From: Desulforhopalus singaporensis
GTDB lineage: Bacteria; Desulfobacterota; Desulfobulbia; Desulfobulbales; Desulfocapsaceae
Direction of reading: 5' to 3'
DNA length: 64,000 bases
NCBI RefSeq assembly: GCF_900104445.1
Contig: NZ_FNJI01000012.1
Span: 1 to 64,000, forward strand
Part shown: piece after piece, positions 53,811 through 62,652 of the stretch
How the letters are laid out: each line of letters starts with the position of its first letter
Numbering within the stretch: the stretch's first letter is position 1
Position numbers and translations under genes: made by a program
Notes under the pieces: generated by a model
Seen by the model: only the letters and a program-made list of their open reading frames with translations
What the model was told of the DNA's origin: nothing
Databases searched by the model: none

Positions 53811-54083
53811 TTAATTGACAGCCTCGGAGAGTTTTGATCCGGCTTTGAACTTCACAACCTGCTTAGCAGGAATCTCTATTGTCTTTCCGGTCTGGGGGTT
53901 CCTCCCCTGTCGAGCATCGCGCTTGGAAACCGAAAAGGTGCCAAAACCAACAAGCGTGACTTTGTCACCCTTGTTCAGACTTTCAGCAATTGCAGCAAGA
54001 GTTCCGTTAAGAGCTTTTTCTGCTGCAGCTTTGCTGATGTCTGCGGCACCTGCGATGCTTTCAATGAGTTCCTTTTTGTTCAT
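53811..54083 (-). CDS. hup: DNA-binding protein HU
   Basis: A 90-residue nucleoid protein that bends DNA as a dimer. It begins [25 protein letters not shown], and the arm region is [26 protein letters not shown], the HU/IHF signature. Length is standard. Ribosome site AGGGAGGAATTC just before the ATG. Single gene with its own terminator; no neighbours in the same unit. Confidence 0.95.
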   Translation of the reverse strand: MNKKELIESIAGAADISKAAAEKALNGTLAAIAESLNKGDKVTLVGFGTFSVSKRDARQGRNPQTGKTIEIPAKQVVKFKAGSKLSEAVN

Positions 54084-54442
54084 GAATTCCTCCCTGCTTT
54101 ATCTGCTTTGTTCGTTTTTCTGGACAACGGCGTCCCTTCGCCCACCTAATGGGTTTTATGCACTTTATCAACAAATGAAAAAAATGTGGGAATTTTCTCT
54201 TTAATGGACCAAGGTGCCACAACCCTTTATATTCAGGCTGTTGCAACCTTATTTGCCACCTTAATTGAATCGGAAATGAGAATCAAGCAAATATTTAATC
54301 CATCCCGGATAACACAACACTTTTTACTTGCTTCCCGTATCGCCAGCCGGTATTTTCTGATCTCCGGCCAGCTATCCTCACCGGTCGGTGAAGCCACAAA
54401 GCCATGCAGACCCATACACAGCCTGCACGTTTTCAGGATGCA
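54084..54442. other. 359-base region upstream of HU
   Basis: No gene supported. It includes the HU promoter region and the 3' side of the DUF39 gene. A small GGTG-type stem (near 54387) follows that gene. Nothing else is recognised. Confidence 0.45.
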
Positions 54443-55627
54443 TCACATCCTGTCATTGATACCGTCGGGAAGCGTTTCTGCAGGCCTGTTGAGCAGAAAC
54501 TTTCCTGATTTGATGTTATTTTTTAAGATTTCCGCAATCTCTCTTGCCTTCACGACAGATGACAGCGAAGCGGTTTTAACCTGCTGGCCGTTGACCACTA
54601 TCTCTCCGGACTTCAAGTCCTTGTAGCTGACCTGACCGTAACTTCTGGCAATACCGTTGGTGTAATCATATCCGTAATCGACGACCTGGGTGTACAGATC
54701 GGCATCTGAAACTCCGGTATAGCGCGCCATCTCGCTGTTTAGCACCGGAATCGGTATGCCAAGGCCGACGGCGAGCGAACATCCATACCCGCGAATGGCC
54801 ACTCCTCTGAGCCACTTGGCCGACATCTGCTTAAGGTCGCCATGGACCATGATGGTTCCCGCCGGCTTGACCGGCACGCCATTTTCCCCTCTTGGAGCAT
54901 AGGGGTTGTGCTGACTGCCTTGCCAGGTGACATACCCGTATCCGCCCCCTAAAAATATTCGGGTCCCAACCCCTATGGTCTTATAGAACGGATCGTTGAG
55001 CAGCGGACTGAGCTCGCCTGCGCTGCAGTAATTAGCGTTTCTGCCGTTCGGTTTCAGCATCCCCATATAGGTGTTGACCGGCTTATCGGACAGGTTGATC
55101 GCGCAGTTGTAATTCTGGTACCCGTTTCGGGGGTTGCACAGCAGGGCGTAGGGCAGGTCTTCGAGACCGATCTCTTTTTTCATCTTCTTGGCGGCATAAC
55201 AGTCCGTACCGTATGCCTTTGCCTCAAGAAGAAGTTTCTTCCCTTTCAACAGATCTTCTATCACATGGCCACCGCCATAGCTGAAGGCTCCCGGATAGAT
55301 CTTGTTCAGGGGGTCGTCTTCCGCCGGTTCGGTTGCGCCGATATATGAGTCCACCGCGGCCAGTCCTCCGTATGCAGGAACTTTATTGAACCATATTTTC
55401 GACGCCTTGATGGTAGGTACCATCTGGCCGAAATTGAAAAACATACCGGAAGAACACATGGGCGCAAAGGTACCGGTGGTGACCACGTCCACCTTCCGGG
55501 CTGCTCCTTCGGGACCGTCCTTCTGAACGATATCCACCATTTCTTCGGCGGTTACTACAACTGCCTCTCCCGCCTTTATCTTTGCATTTATTTCTTCGTA
55601 TGTTTTTTCAATTTTTTTCACGCTCAT
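54443..55627 (-). CDS. DUF39 homocysteine-biosynthesis protein (L-aspartate semialdehyde sulfurtransferase type)
   Basis: A 394-residue DUF39 protein. Relatives in methanogens and Desulfovibrio build homocysteine from aspartate semialdehyde and sulfide (established knowledge). Candidate catalytic cysteines are in FAPMCSSGMFFNFG and YGTDCYAAKK. RIFLGGGYGYVTWQGSQHNP and IRGYGCSLAVGLGIPIPVLN are family blocks. It lacks the C-terminal CBS pair of archaeal members, and the partner ferredoxin is not next to it in this window. It is divergent from pheA. It suggests direct sulfide use for methionine in this organism. Confidence 0.85.
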   Translation of the reverse strand: MSVKKIEKTYEEINAKIKAGEAVVVTAEEMVDIVQKDGPEGAARKVDVVTTGTFAPMCSSGMFFNFGQMVPTIKASKIWFNKVPAYGGLAAVDSYIGATEPAEDDPLNKIYPGAFSYGGGHVIEDLLKGKKLLLEAKAYGTDCYAAKKMKKEIGLEDLPYALLCNPRNGYQNYNCAINLSDKPVNTYMGMLKPNGRNANYCSAGELSPLLNDPFYKTIGVGTRIFLGGGYGYVTWQGSQHNPYAPRGENGVPVKPAGTIMVHGDLKQMSAKWLRGVAIRGYGCSLAVGLGIPIPVLNSEMARYTGVSDADLYTQVVDYGYDYTNGIARSYGQVSYKDLKSGEIVVNGQQVKTASLSSVVKAREIAEILKNNIKSGKFLLNRPAETLPDGINDRM

Positions 55628-55893
55628 TGCTCTTTATTAATTCTTTTCAGTCTTAGGAAAATATTACAACTGTTTCGCCAACTCCGAACAATACATAGCA
55701 CTCTTGTCGACACCTGTCTATCAGAAAAAATTTATTGCCGTGCACATATTACTTTATTATCCCATTGCTTTTTTTTATAAAACAACAGCAGGTTATAACG
55801 TTAGCAAAAAACAAGAGCAACAGAATAATCAACAACTCATCCGAGCTAGCACCTAATATTGTCCGGCGAGCAAAGCGTTTTTCTTTTTGTATC

Positions 55894-55922
55894 TTGACAC
55901 GCTGACCACCTTACCCTAATTT
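55894..55922 (+). promoter_or_regulatory. Candidate promoter of pheA
   Basis: TTGACA (55894-55899), 17 bases, TAATTT (55917-55922). The -10 is imperfect. It implies a leader of about 100 bases before pheA. Confidence 0.5.
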
Positions 55923-55955
55923 ATTAAGGATTTATTCCGGATATTACTCGGATTC

Positions 55956-55999
55956 AGTGTCGGCGCAGTTTCGACCGCCGACACTAGTTTTAGACCGGT
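55956..55999 (+). promoter_or_regulatory. Terminator-like stem-loop in the pheA leader, possible attenuator
   Basis: AGTGTCGGCG (55956-55965) pairs perfectly with CGCCGACACT (55976-55985) around a 10-base loop, then AGTTTT; a T-run of six comes shortly after (from about 56001). No gene upstream reads toward it, since the DUF39 gene is divergent, so it lies inside the pheA leader. No phenylalanine-rich leader peptide was found. Confidence 0.45.
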
Positions 56000-56033
56000 A
56001 TTTTTTATTCCACCTCCACCCACCAGGAACCGC

Positions 56034-57146
56034 ATGCAATCGGAGCAGAAAAAAGAAATAGTTTCCGTTCGGGACAATATAGACGCCATAGACGACCAGA
56101 TTCTTGAGCTACTCAAGAAACGTCTGTCGTTTGCCAAGGAAATAGGCAAGCTCAAAGACAGCGAAAAAAGAGCTAAATGGGACCCTCTTCGCGAAAGGCA
56201 GATTTATGACAGGCTTCTCAGGGATAACAGCCAGATCTTTCCCGAAGACGCCTTGAAATCTATTTTCCATGAAATAATCACCACCTGCCGGCTATCGCAG
56301 AAAAAGGCCGTTGTCGCCTTTCTCGGGCCTGAGGCGACTTTCAGTCATCTCGCCGGTGTTGAATATTTCGGCCACTCGGCCGACTACAAAGCGATGGAAA
56401 CCATCGACGATGTTTTTGCCGAGGTGGAAAAAGGCAGGACCCGGTACGGCATTGTTCCCGTTGAAAATTCGATAGAAGGAGCGGTGTTTTCTACCCTTGA
56501 CTGTTTTATGAAATACAAGGTGCAGATTTGCGGGGAAGCACAGCTGGAGATCAGTCACAACCTGGTCTGCCGATCCGGCAACATCGAAGATATCCAGACG
56601 GTCGCCTCCCACTCCCAGCCCCTTGCCCAATGCCGACAGTGGTTGCGAAAACATCTTCCCTCGGTCCCGACCCTCCCGGTGTTTTCCACCGGAGCGGCGG
56701 CCCAGATGGCGGCAAACAACCCCAACATCGGCGCCATAGCATCATCGCTTGCGATCAAGACCTACCAGCTGCAGGTGGTGGTTCAGGGAATAGAGGACTA
56801 CCGGGGTAACACCACCCGCTTTCTGGTTATCGGCAAAAAATCGCCTTCAAGAAGCGGTCTTGACCGAACCTCCCTGCTGATAGGGTTGATGGACCGACCG
56901 GGAGCCCTTAATGAAATCTTGACCGTGCTGTCCGATGAAGGGATCAACCTGGCAAAGATCGAATCCCGCCCGATCAAGGGAAAGCGGTGGAAGTACTTAT
57001 TTTTCCTCGACATGCTCGGCCATATCGAAGATGAAAAAATTCAGCGCGGATGCGATCTGCTCAAATCGCTGTGCTCCTATTACGAATGGCTTGGCTCCTA
57101 TCCCCAGGCGGAGAGCTCGCCCCCCGACTCACCCGCCGATTCGTGA
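56034..57146 (+). CDS. pheA: Chorismate mutase/prephenate dehydratase (P-protein)
   Basis: A 370-residue bifunctional enzyme for phenylalanine. Residues 1-85 are an AroQ chorismate mutase (RDNIDAIDDQILELLKKRLSFAKEIGKLK). Residues 95-270 are prephenate dehydratase with FLGPEATFSH, VPVENSIEGAVF and catalytic TRF in GNTTRFLVIG. Residues 285-360 are an ACT domain with GALNEIL and IESRPIKG, the phenylalanine-binding motifs, so feedback control by Phe is expected. This intact enzyme makes the dehydratase half of the fusion at 8.9 kb redundant. Its 3' end overlaps moaA by 18 bases, convergently. Confidence 0.95.
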   Translation: MQSEQKKEIVSVRDNIDAIDDQILELLKKRLSFAKEIGKLKDSEKRAKWDPLRERQIYDRLLRDNSQIFPEDALKSIFHEIITTCRLSQKKAVVAFLGPEATFSHLAGVEYFGHSADYKAMETIDDVFAEVEKGRTRYGIVPVENSIEGAVFSTLDCFMKYKVQICGEAQLEISHNLVCRSGNIEDIQTVASHSQPLAQCRQWLRKHLPSVPTLPVFSTGAAAQMAANNPNIGAIASSLAIKTYQLQVVVQGIEDYRGNTTRFLVIGKKSPSRSGLDRTSLLIGLMDRPGALNEILTVLSDEGINLAKIESRPIKGKRWKYLFFLDMLGHIEDEKIQRGCDLLKSLCSYYEWLGSYPQAESSPPDSPADS

Positions 57147-58211
57147 CATGGTCCCCCCGGACCGTGCCTTTTCTTCAGCCTCAGTCTCATTCTGCAGAGA
57201 ATGGCCCTGGGGCTTGTCGATAATGGTCTGCCGCACAGCTGTCATGATGTCCTGATCGGAACCGTTGCCACGCAGGATCTTCTTGAGATCGGTTTCCTCG
57301 TCCTTGAGCAGGCACGCCCTGAGTTTTCCTTCCGAGGTCAGTCGCAACCGGTTGCACTTGTCACAGAAATGATGACTTATGGGGCTTATGAATCCGACCG
57401 CACCGGTTTGGCCGTCAGGGGTTACCAGGTCGTACATTCTGGCGGGCCCTGCACCGTGCTGGATGGCAAACGGCTGTAACGAACCGAGCGTGGATATCAT
57501 CGTTCTTATATCCTCACCCCGAATAAACCTGTCCTTTTGCCAGCTGTTTTTTCCGCCCACCGGCATAAATTCGATAAAGCGGACGTGAAACGGGTATTCC
57601 AGGGCCAGACGACCAAAATCGACAAACTCGTCGTCATTGACCCCTTTCATCGCCACCACGTTGATCTTGATTTTAAAACCGAGATCAAGCGCTTTCTGCA
57701 GTCCTGCCCACACCTGGCGGAATCGATCGCGGCCAGTTATTTTCTTAAACTTATCCGGGTCGAGGGTATCAAGAGAGACGTTGATATACCTGACTCCGCT
57801 GCGATACAGGTCTTCGGCATACTCTTTTAAAAGGACGCCGTTGGTGGTCAGCCTTATCTGATCAAGCCCCTCGATCCTCGACAGTTCTTCGATAAATTGG
57901 ACAACCCCCTTGCGGACAAGCGGTTCCCCGCCGGTAAGACGCAGTTTATTCATGCCAAGAGAGACGGTCAGCCGGACCACGCGCAGCAGCTCCTCGTAAG
58001 TCAACAGGTCGCTGTGTTGCAGAAAATCACCTGTTTTCACGTGCTTTTCCACATCCTGGTCTTCAGAGGGCATGCAGTACATGCAGCGCAGATTGCATCT
58101 GTCGGTCAGGGACAGGCGAAGATAGGATATGGTCCGGGAAAACTGGTCGACAATAGGCGAAATAGATTGTATTTTTTCTTTCACAGTAGGCTTTTTCAGT
58201 AAATGATTCAT
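57129..58211 (-). CDS. moaA: GTP 3',8-cyclase (molybdopterin synthesis)
   Basis: A 360-residue radical SAM enzyme for the first step of molybdenum cofactor synthesis. N-terminal cluster in DRCNLRCMYCMPSE, C-terminal cluster in CDKCNRLRLTSEGKLRACL. GGEPLVRKG and NVSLDTLDPDKF are present. The exact start is unclear; ATG at 58211 gives a 25-residue extension before QFSRTISYLRLSLT, longer than usual. The C-terminal GG is replaced: the end reads MSRIGG, which still has the final two glycines. Convergent with pheA. Confidence 0.93.
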   Translation of the reverse strand: MNHLLKKPTVKEKIQSISPIVDQFSRTISYLRLSLTDRCNLRCMYCMPSEDQDVEKHVKTGDFLQHSDLLTYEELLRVVRLTVSLGMNKLRLTGGEPLVRKGVVQFIEELSRIEGLDQIRLTTNGVLLKEYAEDLYRSGVRYINVSLDTLDPDKFKKITGRDRFRQVWAGLQKALDLGFKIKINVVAMKGVNDDEFVDFGRLALEYPFHVRFIEFMPVGGKNSWQKDRFIRGEDIRTMISTLGSLQPFAIQHGAGPARMYDLVTPDGQTGAVGFISPISHHFCDKCNRLRLTSEGKLRACLLKDEETDLKKILRGNGSDQDIMTAVRQTIIDKPQGHSLQNETEAEEKARSGGTMSRIGG

Positions 58212-58316
58212 TGCAGATGAGTCCGATCCACGATACTCACCCGTTCTTCCGACTCGCAACAAGCCAGCACCACACTATTAACACAATAGTAATTTCACTC
58301 AACAAGAAAAGAGTTC

Positions 58317-59318
58317 ATGTACATTTTAGGTATTGAAAGCTCCTGTGACGACACTGCGGCGGCAGTCCTCAAAAATGACACAGTGGTTGCCAATGTCCTC
58401 ACCAGCCAGGATGCCGTTCATACAAAATTCGGGGGAGTCGTTCCCGAGCTTGCATCAAGAAAACATCTTGAATCGATACATCCCGTCGTGGAAAAGGCCC
58501 TTGAAAATGCACGGATAAAGCTGACCGACGTCGACCTGATCGCCGTCACCAGAGGGCCGGGGCTTCTCGGCTCGCTACTCGTCGGCTTTTCCTACGCGAA
58601 AGCCCTGGCCCACGTCACCCGGATCCCGCTTGTGGGGGTTGATCATATGGCAGGACACATCCTGTCGATATTTCTGAGCGCAAACCGTCCCCGTTTTCCC
58701 TACATTGCCCTTATCGTATCGGGGGGAACCTCGGCGATATATCTTGCCGAGAGTTTTACCTCCTTCACCTGTCTTGGAAGGACCAGGGACGACGCCGCAG
58801 GCGAAGCTTTTGACAAAGTGGCCAAACTGCTCGGACTACCCTATCCCGGTGGTCCTCATGTCTCGAAAAAGGCTGGCTCAGGAGATCCTTCGGCCATCAA
58901 ATTTCCACGTTCATGGCTGGAAGACGACTCCCTTGACTTCAGTTTCAGCGGCCTGAAAACCGCAGTACTCAATTATGTCAACAAGGTCAAGCGACAGGGC
59001 CAGGACCTCAACCTGGAAAATATCTGCGCCTCATTCCAGGAGGCGGTGGTGGATGTGCTGGTGAGTAAAACAATTTTTGCAGCCAGACAGTATAACACCC
59101 CGCGTATCGTCATCGGCGGCGGGGTGTCAGCAAACGGCAGGCTGCGTGAGAGCTTCACCCACCGTTGTGACCTGGAGGATCTTGAATTTTTCGCACCGGA
59201 TCTTAACTTTTGTACTGACAATGGTGCGATGATCGGCTTTGCCGGCCGACACGTTTATGAACAAAGCGGCAAAATGGAACTTGACCTGGACGCTTATTCA
59301 CGATCACCGCTGGGATAA
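58317..59318 (+). CDS. tsaD: tRNA N6-adenosine threonylcarbamoyltransferase
   Basis: A 333-residue ASKHA-fold enzyme that makes t6A37 on ANN-decoding tRNAs. It begins MYILGIESSCDDTAAAVL; the metal histidines are in GVDHMAGHILSIF; ALIVSGGTSAIYLAE, GEAFDKVAKLLGLPYPGG and GGGVSANGRLRE follow. Complete and typical. Precedes a DUF2062 gene by 5 bases and rsmA. Confidence 0.95.
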   Translation: MYILGIESSCDDTAAAVLKNDTVVANVLTSQDAVHTKFGGVVPELASRKHLESIHPVVEKALENARIKLTDVDLIAVTRGPGLLGSLLVGFSYAKALAHVTRIPLVGVDHMAGHILSIFLSANRPRFPYIALIVSGGTSAIYLAESFTSFTCLGRTRDDAAGEAFDKVAKLLGLPYPGGPHVSKKAGSGDPSAIKFPRSWLEDDSLDFSFSGLKTAVLNYVNKVKRQGQDLNLENICASFQEAVVDVLVSKTIFAARQYNTPRIVIGGGVSANGRLRESFTHRCDLEDLEFFAPDLNFCTDNGAMIGFAGRHVYEQSGKMELDLDAYSRSPLG

Positions 59319-59323
59319 CTGTA

Positions 59324-59833
59324 ATGATGAGTGCGCGTAACAGCAGACTATACCGGACCCTGAAATATTTTTACCTGAAGTTTATTCGCTTAAAGGGAAG
59401 TCCTAAAGTTCTCGCCGGAGGCACCGCCATAGGTGTATTGGTGGGACTCTCACCTACGGTTCCCCTGCATACTCCGCTCATCCTCGTTTTGACCGTGCTG
59501 ACGAAGACCTCCTCGGTCGCGGCCATCCTCGTCAGCCTGGTGGTTTTCAACCCGGTGACAATATTTCCCATATATTACTGCTCGATCGCCATAGGCAACC
59601 TTGTCACGCCATATAAAGTCAATTACGCCACGCTGGAGATTATTCGGACACTGCACAGCGAAGGGCTCGGCCTGACCGGTCTTCTGCACGAGCTTGCAAG
59701 TCTTGGTTTTGAGACCCTGGTGGTACTGGTCGTGGGAGGTTTTATTTTTTCTTTACCTTTTGCGGTTCTGAGCTATTATTGCTCCCTGTCCTATTTTCAC
59801 AACAGTAAAGCCTTACCTAAAAAACGCGGATAG
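59324..59833 (+). CDS. DUF2062 membrane protein
   Basis: A 169-residue protein with three or so hydrophobic segments: VLAGGTAIGVLVGLSPTVPLHTPLILVLTVL, SVAAILVSLVVFNPVTIFPIYYCSIAIG and LVVLVVGGFIFSLPFAVLSYY. The GLSPTVPLHTP and NPVTIFPIYY blocks are DUF2062 hallmarks. Function unknown. It begins 5 bases after tsaD and ends 33 bases before rsmA, so is probably co-transcribed with both. Confidence 0.85.
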   Translation: MMSARNSRLYRTLKYFYLKFIRLKGSPKVLAGGTAIGVLVGLSPTVPLHTPLILVLTVLTKTSSVAAILVSLVVFNPVTIFPIYYCSIAIGNLVTPYKVNYATLEIIRTLHSEGLGLTGLLHELASLGFETLVVLVVGGFIFSLPFAVLSYYCSLSYFHNSKALPKKRG

Positions 59834-59866
59834 CCGCAATAAACCAGCCGCCTGCCGGGAATTATC

Positions 59867-60760
59867 ATGTCAAGATACGGCCGTTTTGCCCACGATGCCC
59901 TGAAAAACAACCAGCTCACCCCCAAAAAAAGATTTGGGCAGAACTTTCTCGTTCACCGCGAGACAGCCGAGGCGATTGTGCGCGCAGGAAAAGTCACAGC
60001 CAGCGACACCATAGTGGAGGTGGGGGTGGGACTTGGCGCCCTGACGCTGCCGCTCGCAGCTGCCGCAAATCACGTATACGGCTATGAAATAGACAGCGGT
60101 ATCGTCCGCTTCCACGAACAGCAAAAAGACCTGCCGGAAAATGTTACCCTGATCCACCAGGACATACTCAAGGCCGATTTCAACGAAATTGTTCAAAAGT
60201 GCGGAGCCGGACTAAAAATTCTCGCCAACCTCCCCTACTCTATCTCCAACCCCTTTATTTTCAAGCTGATCGACAACGCCCACCTCATTAAGTCGGCGAC
60301 AATCATGCTGCAGAAGGAAGTCGCCGACCGGCTGAGCGCTGAGGTTAACACCAAAGATTATGGTGTTCCGACAATTCTTCTGGCAAGCGTAGCCACAGTC
60401 GACAGAAAACTCACCCTCAAGCCCGCGGAATTTCACCCCAGGCCGAAGGTCGATTCGGTGGTTATCACCATCGATTTCACCGGCGGCCCGAAACAGACCG
60501 GGCCTTATGATTATACGCTGTTCAAGCATATCGTCAGGTCGACGTTCAACCAGAGACGAAAGACGGTTATCAACACCCTGAGCCGGGCAAATCTTTTTGG
60601 AGTCACCCACAAGGAAGACAAGAAGACGAACAAGGAGCTGGCCCATCGCGCCCTGACAGATGCGGGAATCGCACCATCCGCCCGCCCCGAAACACTACTC
60701 TTCAGTGATTTTGTAAGACTTGCCGTCTGCGTTGAGAAGTTACAGAAAGAAGCGAAATAA
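59867..60760 (+). CDS. rsmA: 16S rRNA (adenine(1518)-N6/adenine(1519)-N6)-dimethyltransferase
   Basis: A 297-residue KsgA-type methyltransferase acting late in 30S assembly. It starts with the KKRFGQNFLVHRETAE block; SAM motif I is VEVGVGLGALTLPLA; the active site is ILANLPYSISNPFIF. FHPRPKVDSVVITI and FNQRRKTVINTL lie in the C-terminal half. Complete. Third gene after tsaD. Confidence 0.95.
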   Translation: MSRYGRFAHDALKNNQLTPKKRFGQNFLVHRETAEAIVRAGKVTASDTIVEVGVGLGALTLPLAAAANHVYGYEIDSGIVRFHEQQKDLPENVTLIHQDILKADFNEIVQKCGAGLKILANLPYSISNPFIFKLIDNAHLIKSATIMLQKEVADRLSAEVNTKDYGVPTILLASVATVDRKLTLKPAEFHPRPKVDSVVITIDFTGGPKQTGPYDYTLFKHIVRSTFNQRRKTVINTLSRANLFGVTHKEDKKTNKELAHRALTDAGIAPSARPETLLFSDFVRLAVCVEKLQKEAK

Positions 60761-60781
60761 AAAATAAACCGTCATTCAGGA

Positions 60782-61876
60782 TCAGTCCACACCCATCCAT
60801 GACCGGTAGTCTTTTCGCAGCGCGTTCCAGCCGAATTGTTCGGTCATTTCCCTCGATTCTTTCTGTGAAATGAGAAGGTTGTCGTTGAGGATTTTTTCAA
60901 GCTCGGACTCAAGCGTACCCTCCTTGTAGAGGAATTTGTTGTCAAACAGCTCCGGATAGGACAATCTCTGCGGCAACAACGGCCTGCACCCCGCCCGGAC
61001 GGCCTCGATTACCGAAATTCCGTAAAATTCATGCAGGGAGGTTGAAACCACAACCGTTCCCCGGGATAGAAGTCCGACATATTCATCATAGGAAGGTACA
61101 AACCCGCAATGTATCAGCTCCCTGCAGAAAGTTTTTTTTGCCCCTGTAAAACATGGCGGCAGGGAGGTAAAAGACTGTCCAAGGAGGATCAGTTCAAACT
61201 TGACGTTTTTTAACTGCAGCCTTGTCAGTACGGAAAAAAACTCATCGGGGTTCTTGTCATGCTCCCAGCGATGGTTCCATACGACCACCGGAGTTGTGCG
61301 TTGGGCCTTGTGGTGTTTGGCACATCGGTCAAGTGCGTCAAGATCTATCCCGGGGTAGAGTACCACCGCTTTTCCTTTCAACCTGTCAAGAGTGTTGACC
61401 AACCGTATATCCGATACCTTCCTGATGATTTTTTCACATCCATGAAAAAAAGAATCCCGGTTGAAGGTGGAATTAAACGCGATCCGGTCCGCGGCAAGAG
61501 CGGAGTTGAAATTGATCGAGGCGAACTGGAAAAATGACGGATCCTCAACCTGCGCCGGATAAGCAAATTGATTTTCGTGAAAATAGAGCAACACGGTCGT
61601 ATTCGGGTTCCATCCGGCAACTTTTGCGCAGAGAGCGTTGAAGACCGCGACATCCATGAAGGTTGAACAGAGTACAGTATCGAAATAACGGTCTTCCTGG
61701 TCAAGCTTTTCCAGCTGCTCGACAGCCCACTGCGCCCCGAGCTGCATTCTCATCTTCCATTTTCTTGCCGGCAGAGTAAAAAAACAATAATTGCCTGTTA
61801 TATGATTGCTCAGTCCCTTGAGAAATTGTTTGTGCGAACCGCCGTAATAGGGTTCGATTACAAGTGTTCTTTTCAT
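60782..61876 (-). CDS. GTDC1-like glycosyltransferase (DUF3524; tRNA-queuosine mannosyltransferase family)
   Basis: A 364-residue GT-B-type enzyme. It begins with LVIEPYYGGSHKQFLKGL, the hallmark of the DUF3524 domain found in animal GTDC1, which mannosylates queuosine in tRNA-Asp (established for the animal enzyme). The C-terminal half has the glycosyltransferase signature HRWEHDKNPDEFFSVL, GFVPSYDEYVGLLSRGTVVVSTSLHEFYGISVIEAVRAGCRPLLP. There is no signal peptide, in keeping with a cytoplasmic tRNA target. The bacterial substrate is unproven. Convergent with rsmA. Confidence 0.82.
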   Translation of the reverse strand: MKRTLVIEPYYGGSHKQFLKGLSNHITGNYCFFTLPARKWKMRMQLGAQWAVEQLEKLDQEDRYFDTVLCSTFMDVAVFNALCAKVAGWNPNTTVLLYFHENQFAYPAQVEDPSFFQFASINFNSALAADRIAFNSTFNRDSFFHGCEKIIRKVSDIRLVNTLDRLKGKAVVLYPGIDLDALDRCAKHHKAQRTTPVVVWNHRWEHDKNPDEFFSVLTRLQLKNVKFELILLGQSFTSLPPCFTGAKKTFCRELIHCGFVPSYDEYVGLLSRGTVVVSTSLHEFYGISVIEAVRAGCRPLLPQRLSYPELFDNKFLYKEGTLESELEKILNDNLLISQKESREMTEQFGWNALRKDYRSWMGVD

Positions 61877-62142
61877 GAAATTTTCGGGTAATATGGTTTT
61901 ATGACTGCAGCATCGGCCAACACCAGGCCTATTGTCATTTCAAGTCTTTTCTCCGACGAGTTGAACAATGTTTTTGCCATCGGCGCCATTGATCCTGTAA
62001 AAGTGTTTGATCACCATCTTGAGCATTTCGAAACAATTCCCGGCAGCCGGGCAACCAGACGTCCGGGGAGTTGGAGAAGCCAGGATAATTACCCCTGTTT
62101 CGCGGAAAATTTACCCGCCAAAAAAACCAGAAACAACCTGTC
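61877..62142. other. Spacer upstream of the YchJ gene
   Basis: About 266 bases. A possible 81-residue frame (61901-62146, +) overlaps the next start by ATGA, but its composition and lack of a clear ribosome site make it doubtful. No RNA or repeat is recognised. Confidence 0.35.
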
Positions 62143-62607
62143 ATGATAACAAAAAACTCCTGTCCCTGCGGCAGCACCAGAACATTTTCCGATTGTTGCG
62201 CACCGATCCTGCAGGACCCGGCCCTGGCGTCAACTGCGGAAATGCTCATGCGATCGCGCTATACCGCGTTCGTCCAAAAAAATACCACCCATATCCTCGC
62301 CACCTGGCACAGCCGACTCAGACCACCATCCGTCGACTTTGACCACAAGATAAAATGGACTGGCCTTGCCATTCACGAGGTAACCGGAGGAACCGCCAGC
62401 GACATCACGGGCGTGGTTGAATTTACCGCGACATACATTGAAGGCGATCACCTCTGCCGTCTTACCGAACGAAGCGACTTTGAGAAAAAAGACGGCTTGT
62501 GGTTCTACGCCGGGGGAAAAACAGAGCTGCATCGACAAAAGATTGCCCGCAACAGTTCCTGCCCCTGCGGATCAGGAAAAAAAGCCAAGAGATGCTGTCT
62601 GTGCTGA
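62143..62607 (+). CDS. YchJ-family protein with two SEC-C zinc motifs
   Basis: A 154-residue protein with a SEC-C cysteine motif at each end: SCPCGSTRTFSDCC at the N-terminus and SCPCGSGKKAKRCCLC at the C-terminus. The middle (EMLMRSRYTAFVQKNTTHILATWHS) is the YchJ/UPF0225 core of NTF2-like fold. Such proteins probably bind zinc and may act as adaptors. Function is unknown. Convergent with coaBC. Confidence 0.88.
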   Translation: MITKNSCPCGSTRTFSDCCAPILQDPALASTAEMLMRSRYTAFVQKNTTHILATWHSRLRPPSVDFDHKIKWTGLAIHEVTGGTASDITGVVEFTATYIEGDHLCRLTERSDFEKKDGLWFYAGGKTELHRQKIARNSSCPCGSGKKAKRCCLC

Positions 62608-62652
62608 CGGTAGTCGTTCACTGCTTTTAGGCCTCGTGCTGCACACCGCCTT

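Noticed and set aside
54186-54626. 146-residue + strand frame upstream of HU
   Set aside because: It overlaps the DUF39 gene antisense and has no ribosome site or conserved motif.
61901-62146. 81-residue frame with a four-base overlap with the YchJ-family gene
   Set aside because: The ATGA overlap is suggestive, but there is no clear ribosome site and the C-terminal half looks like random translated sequence. Kept only as a note in the spacer entry.
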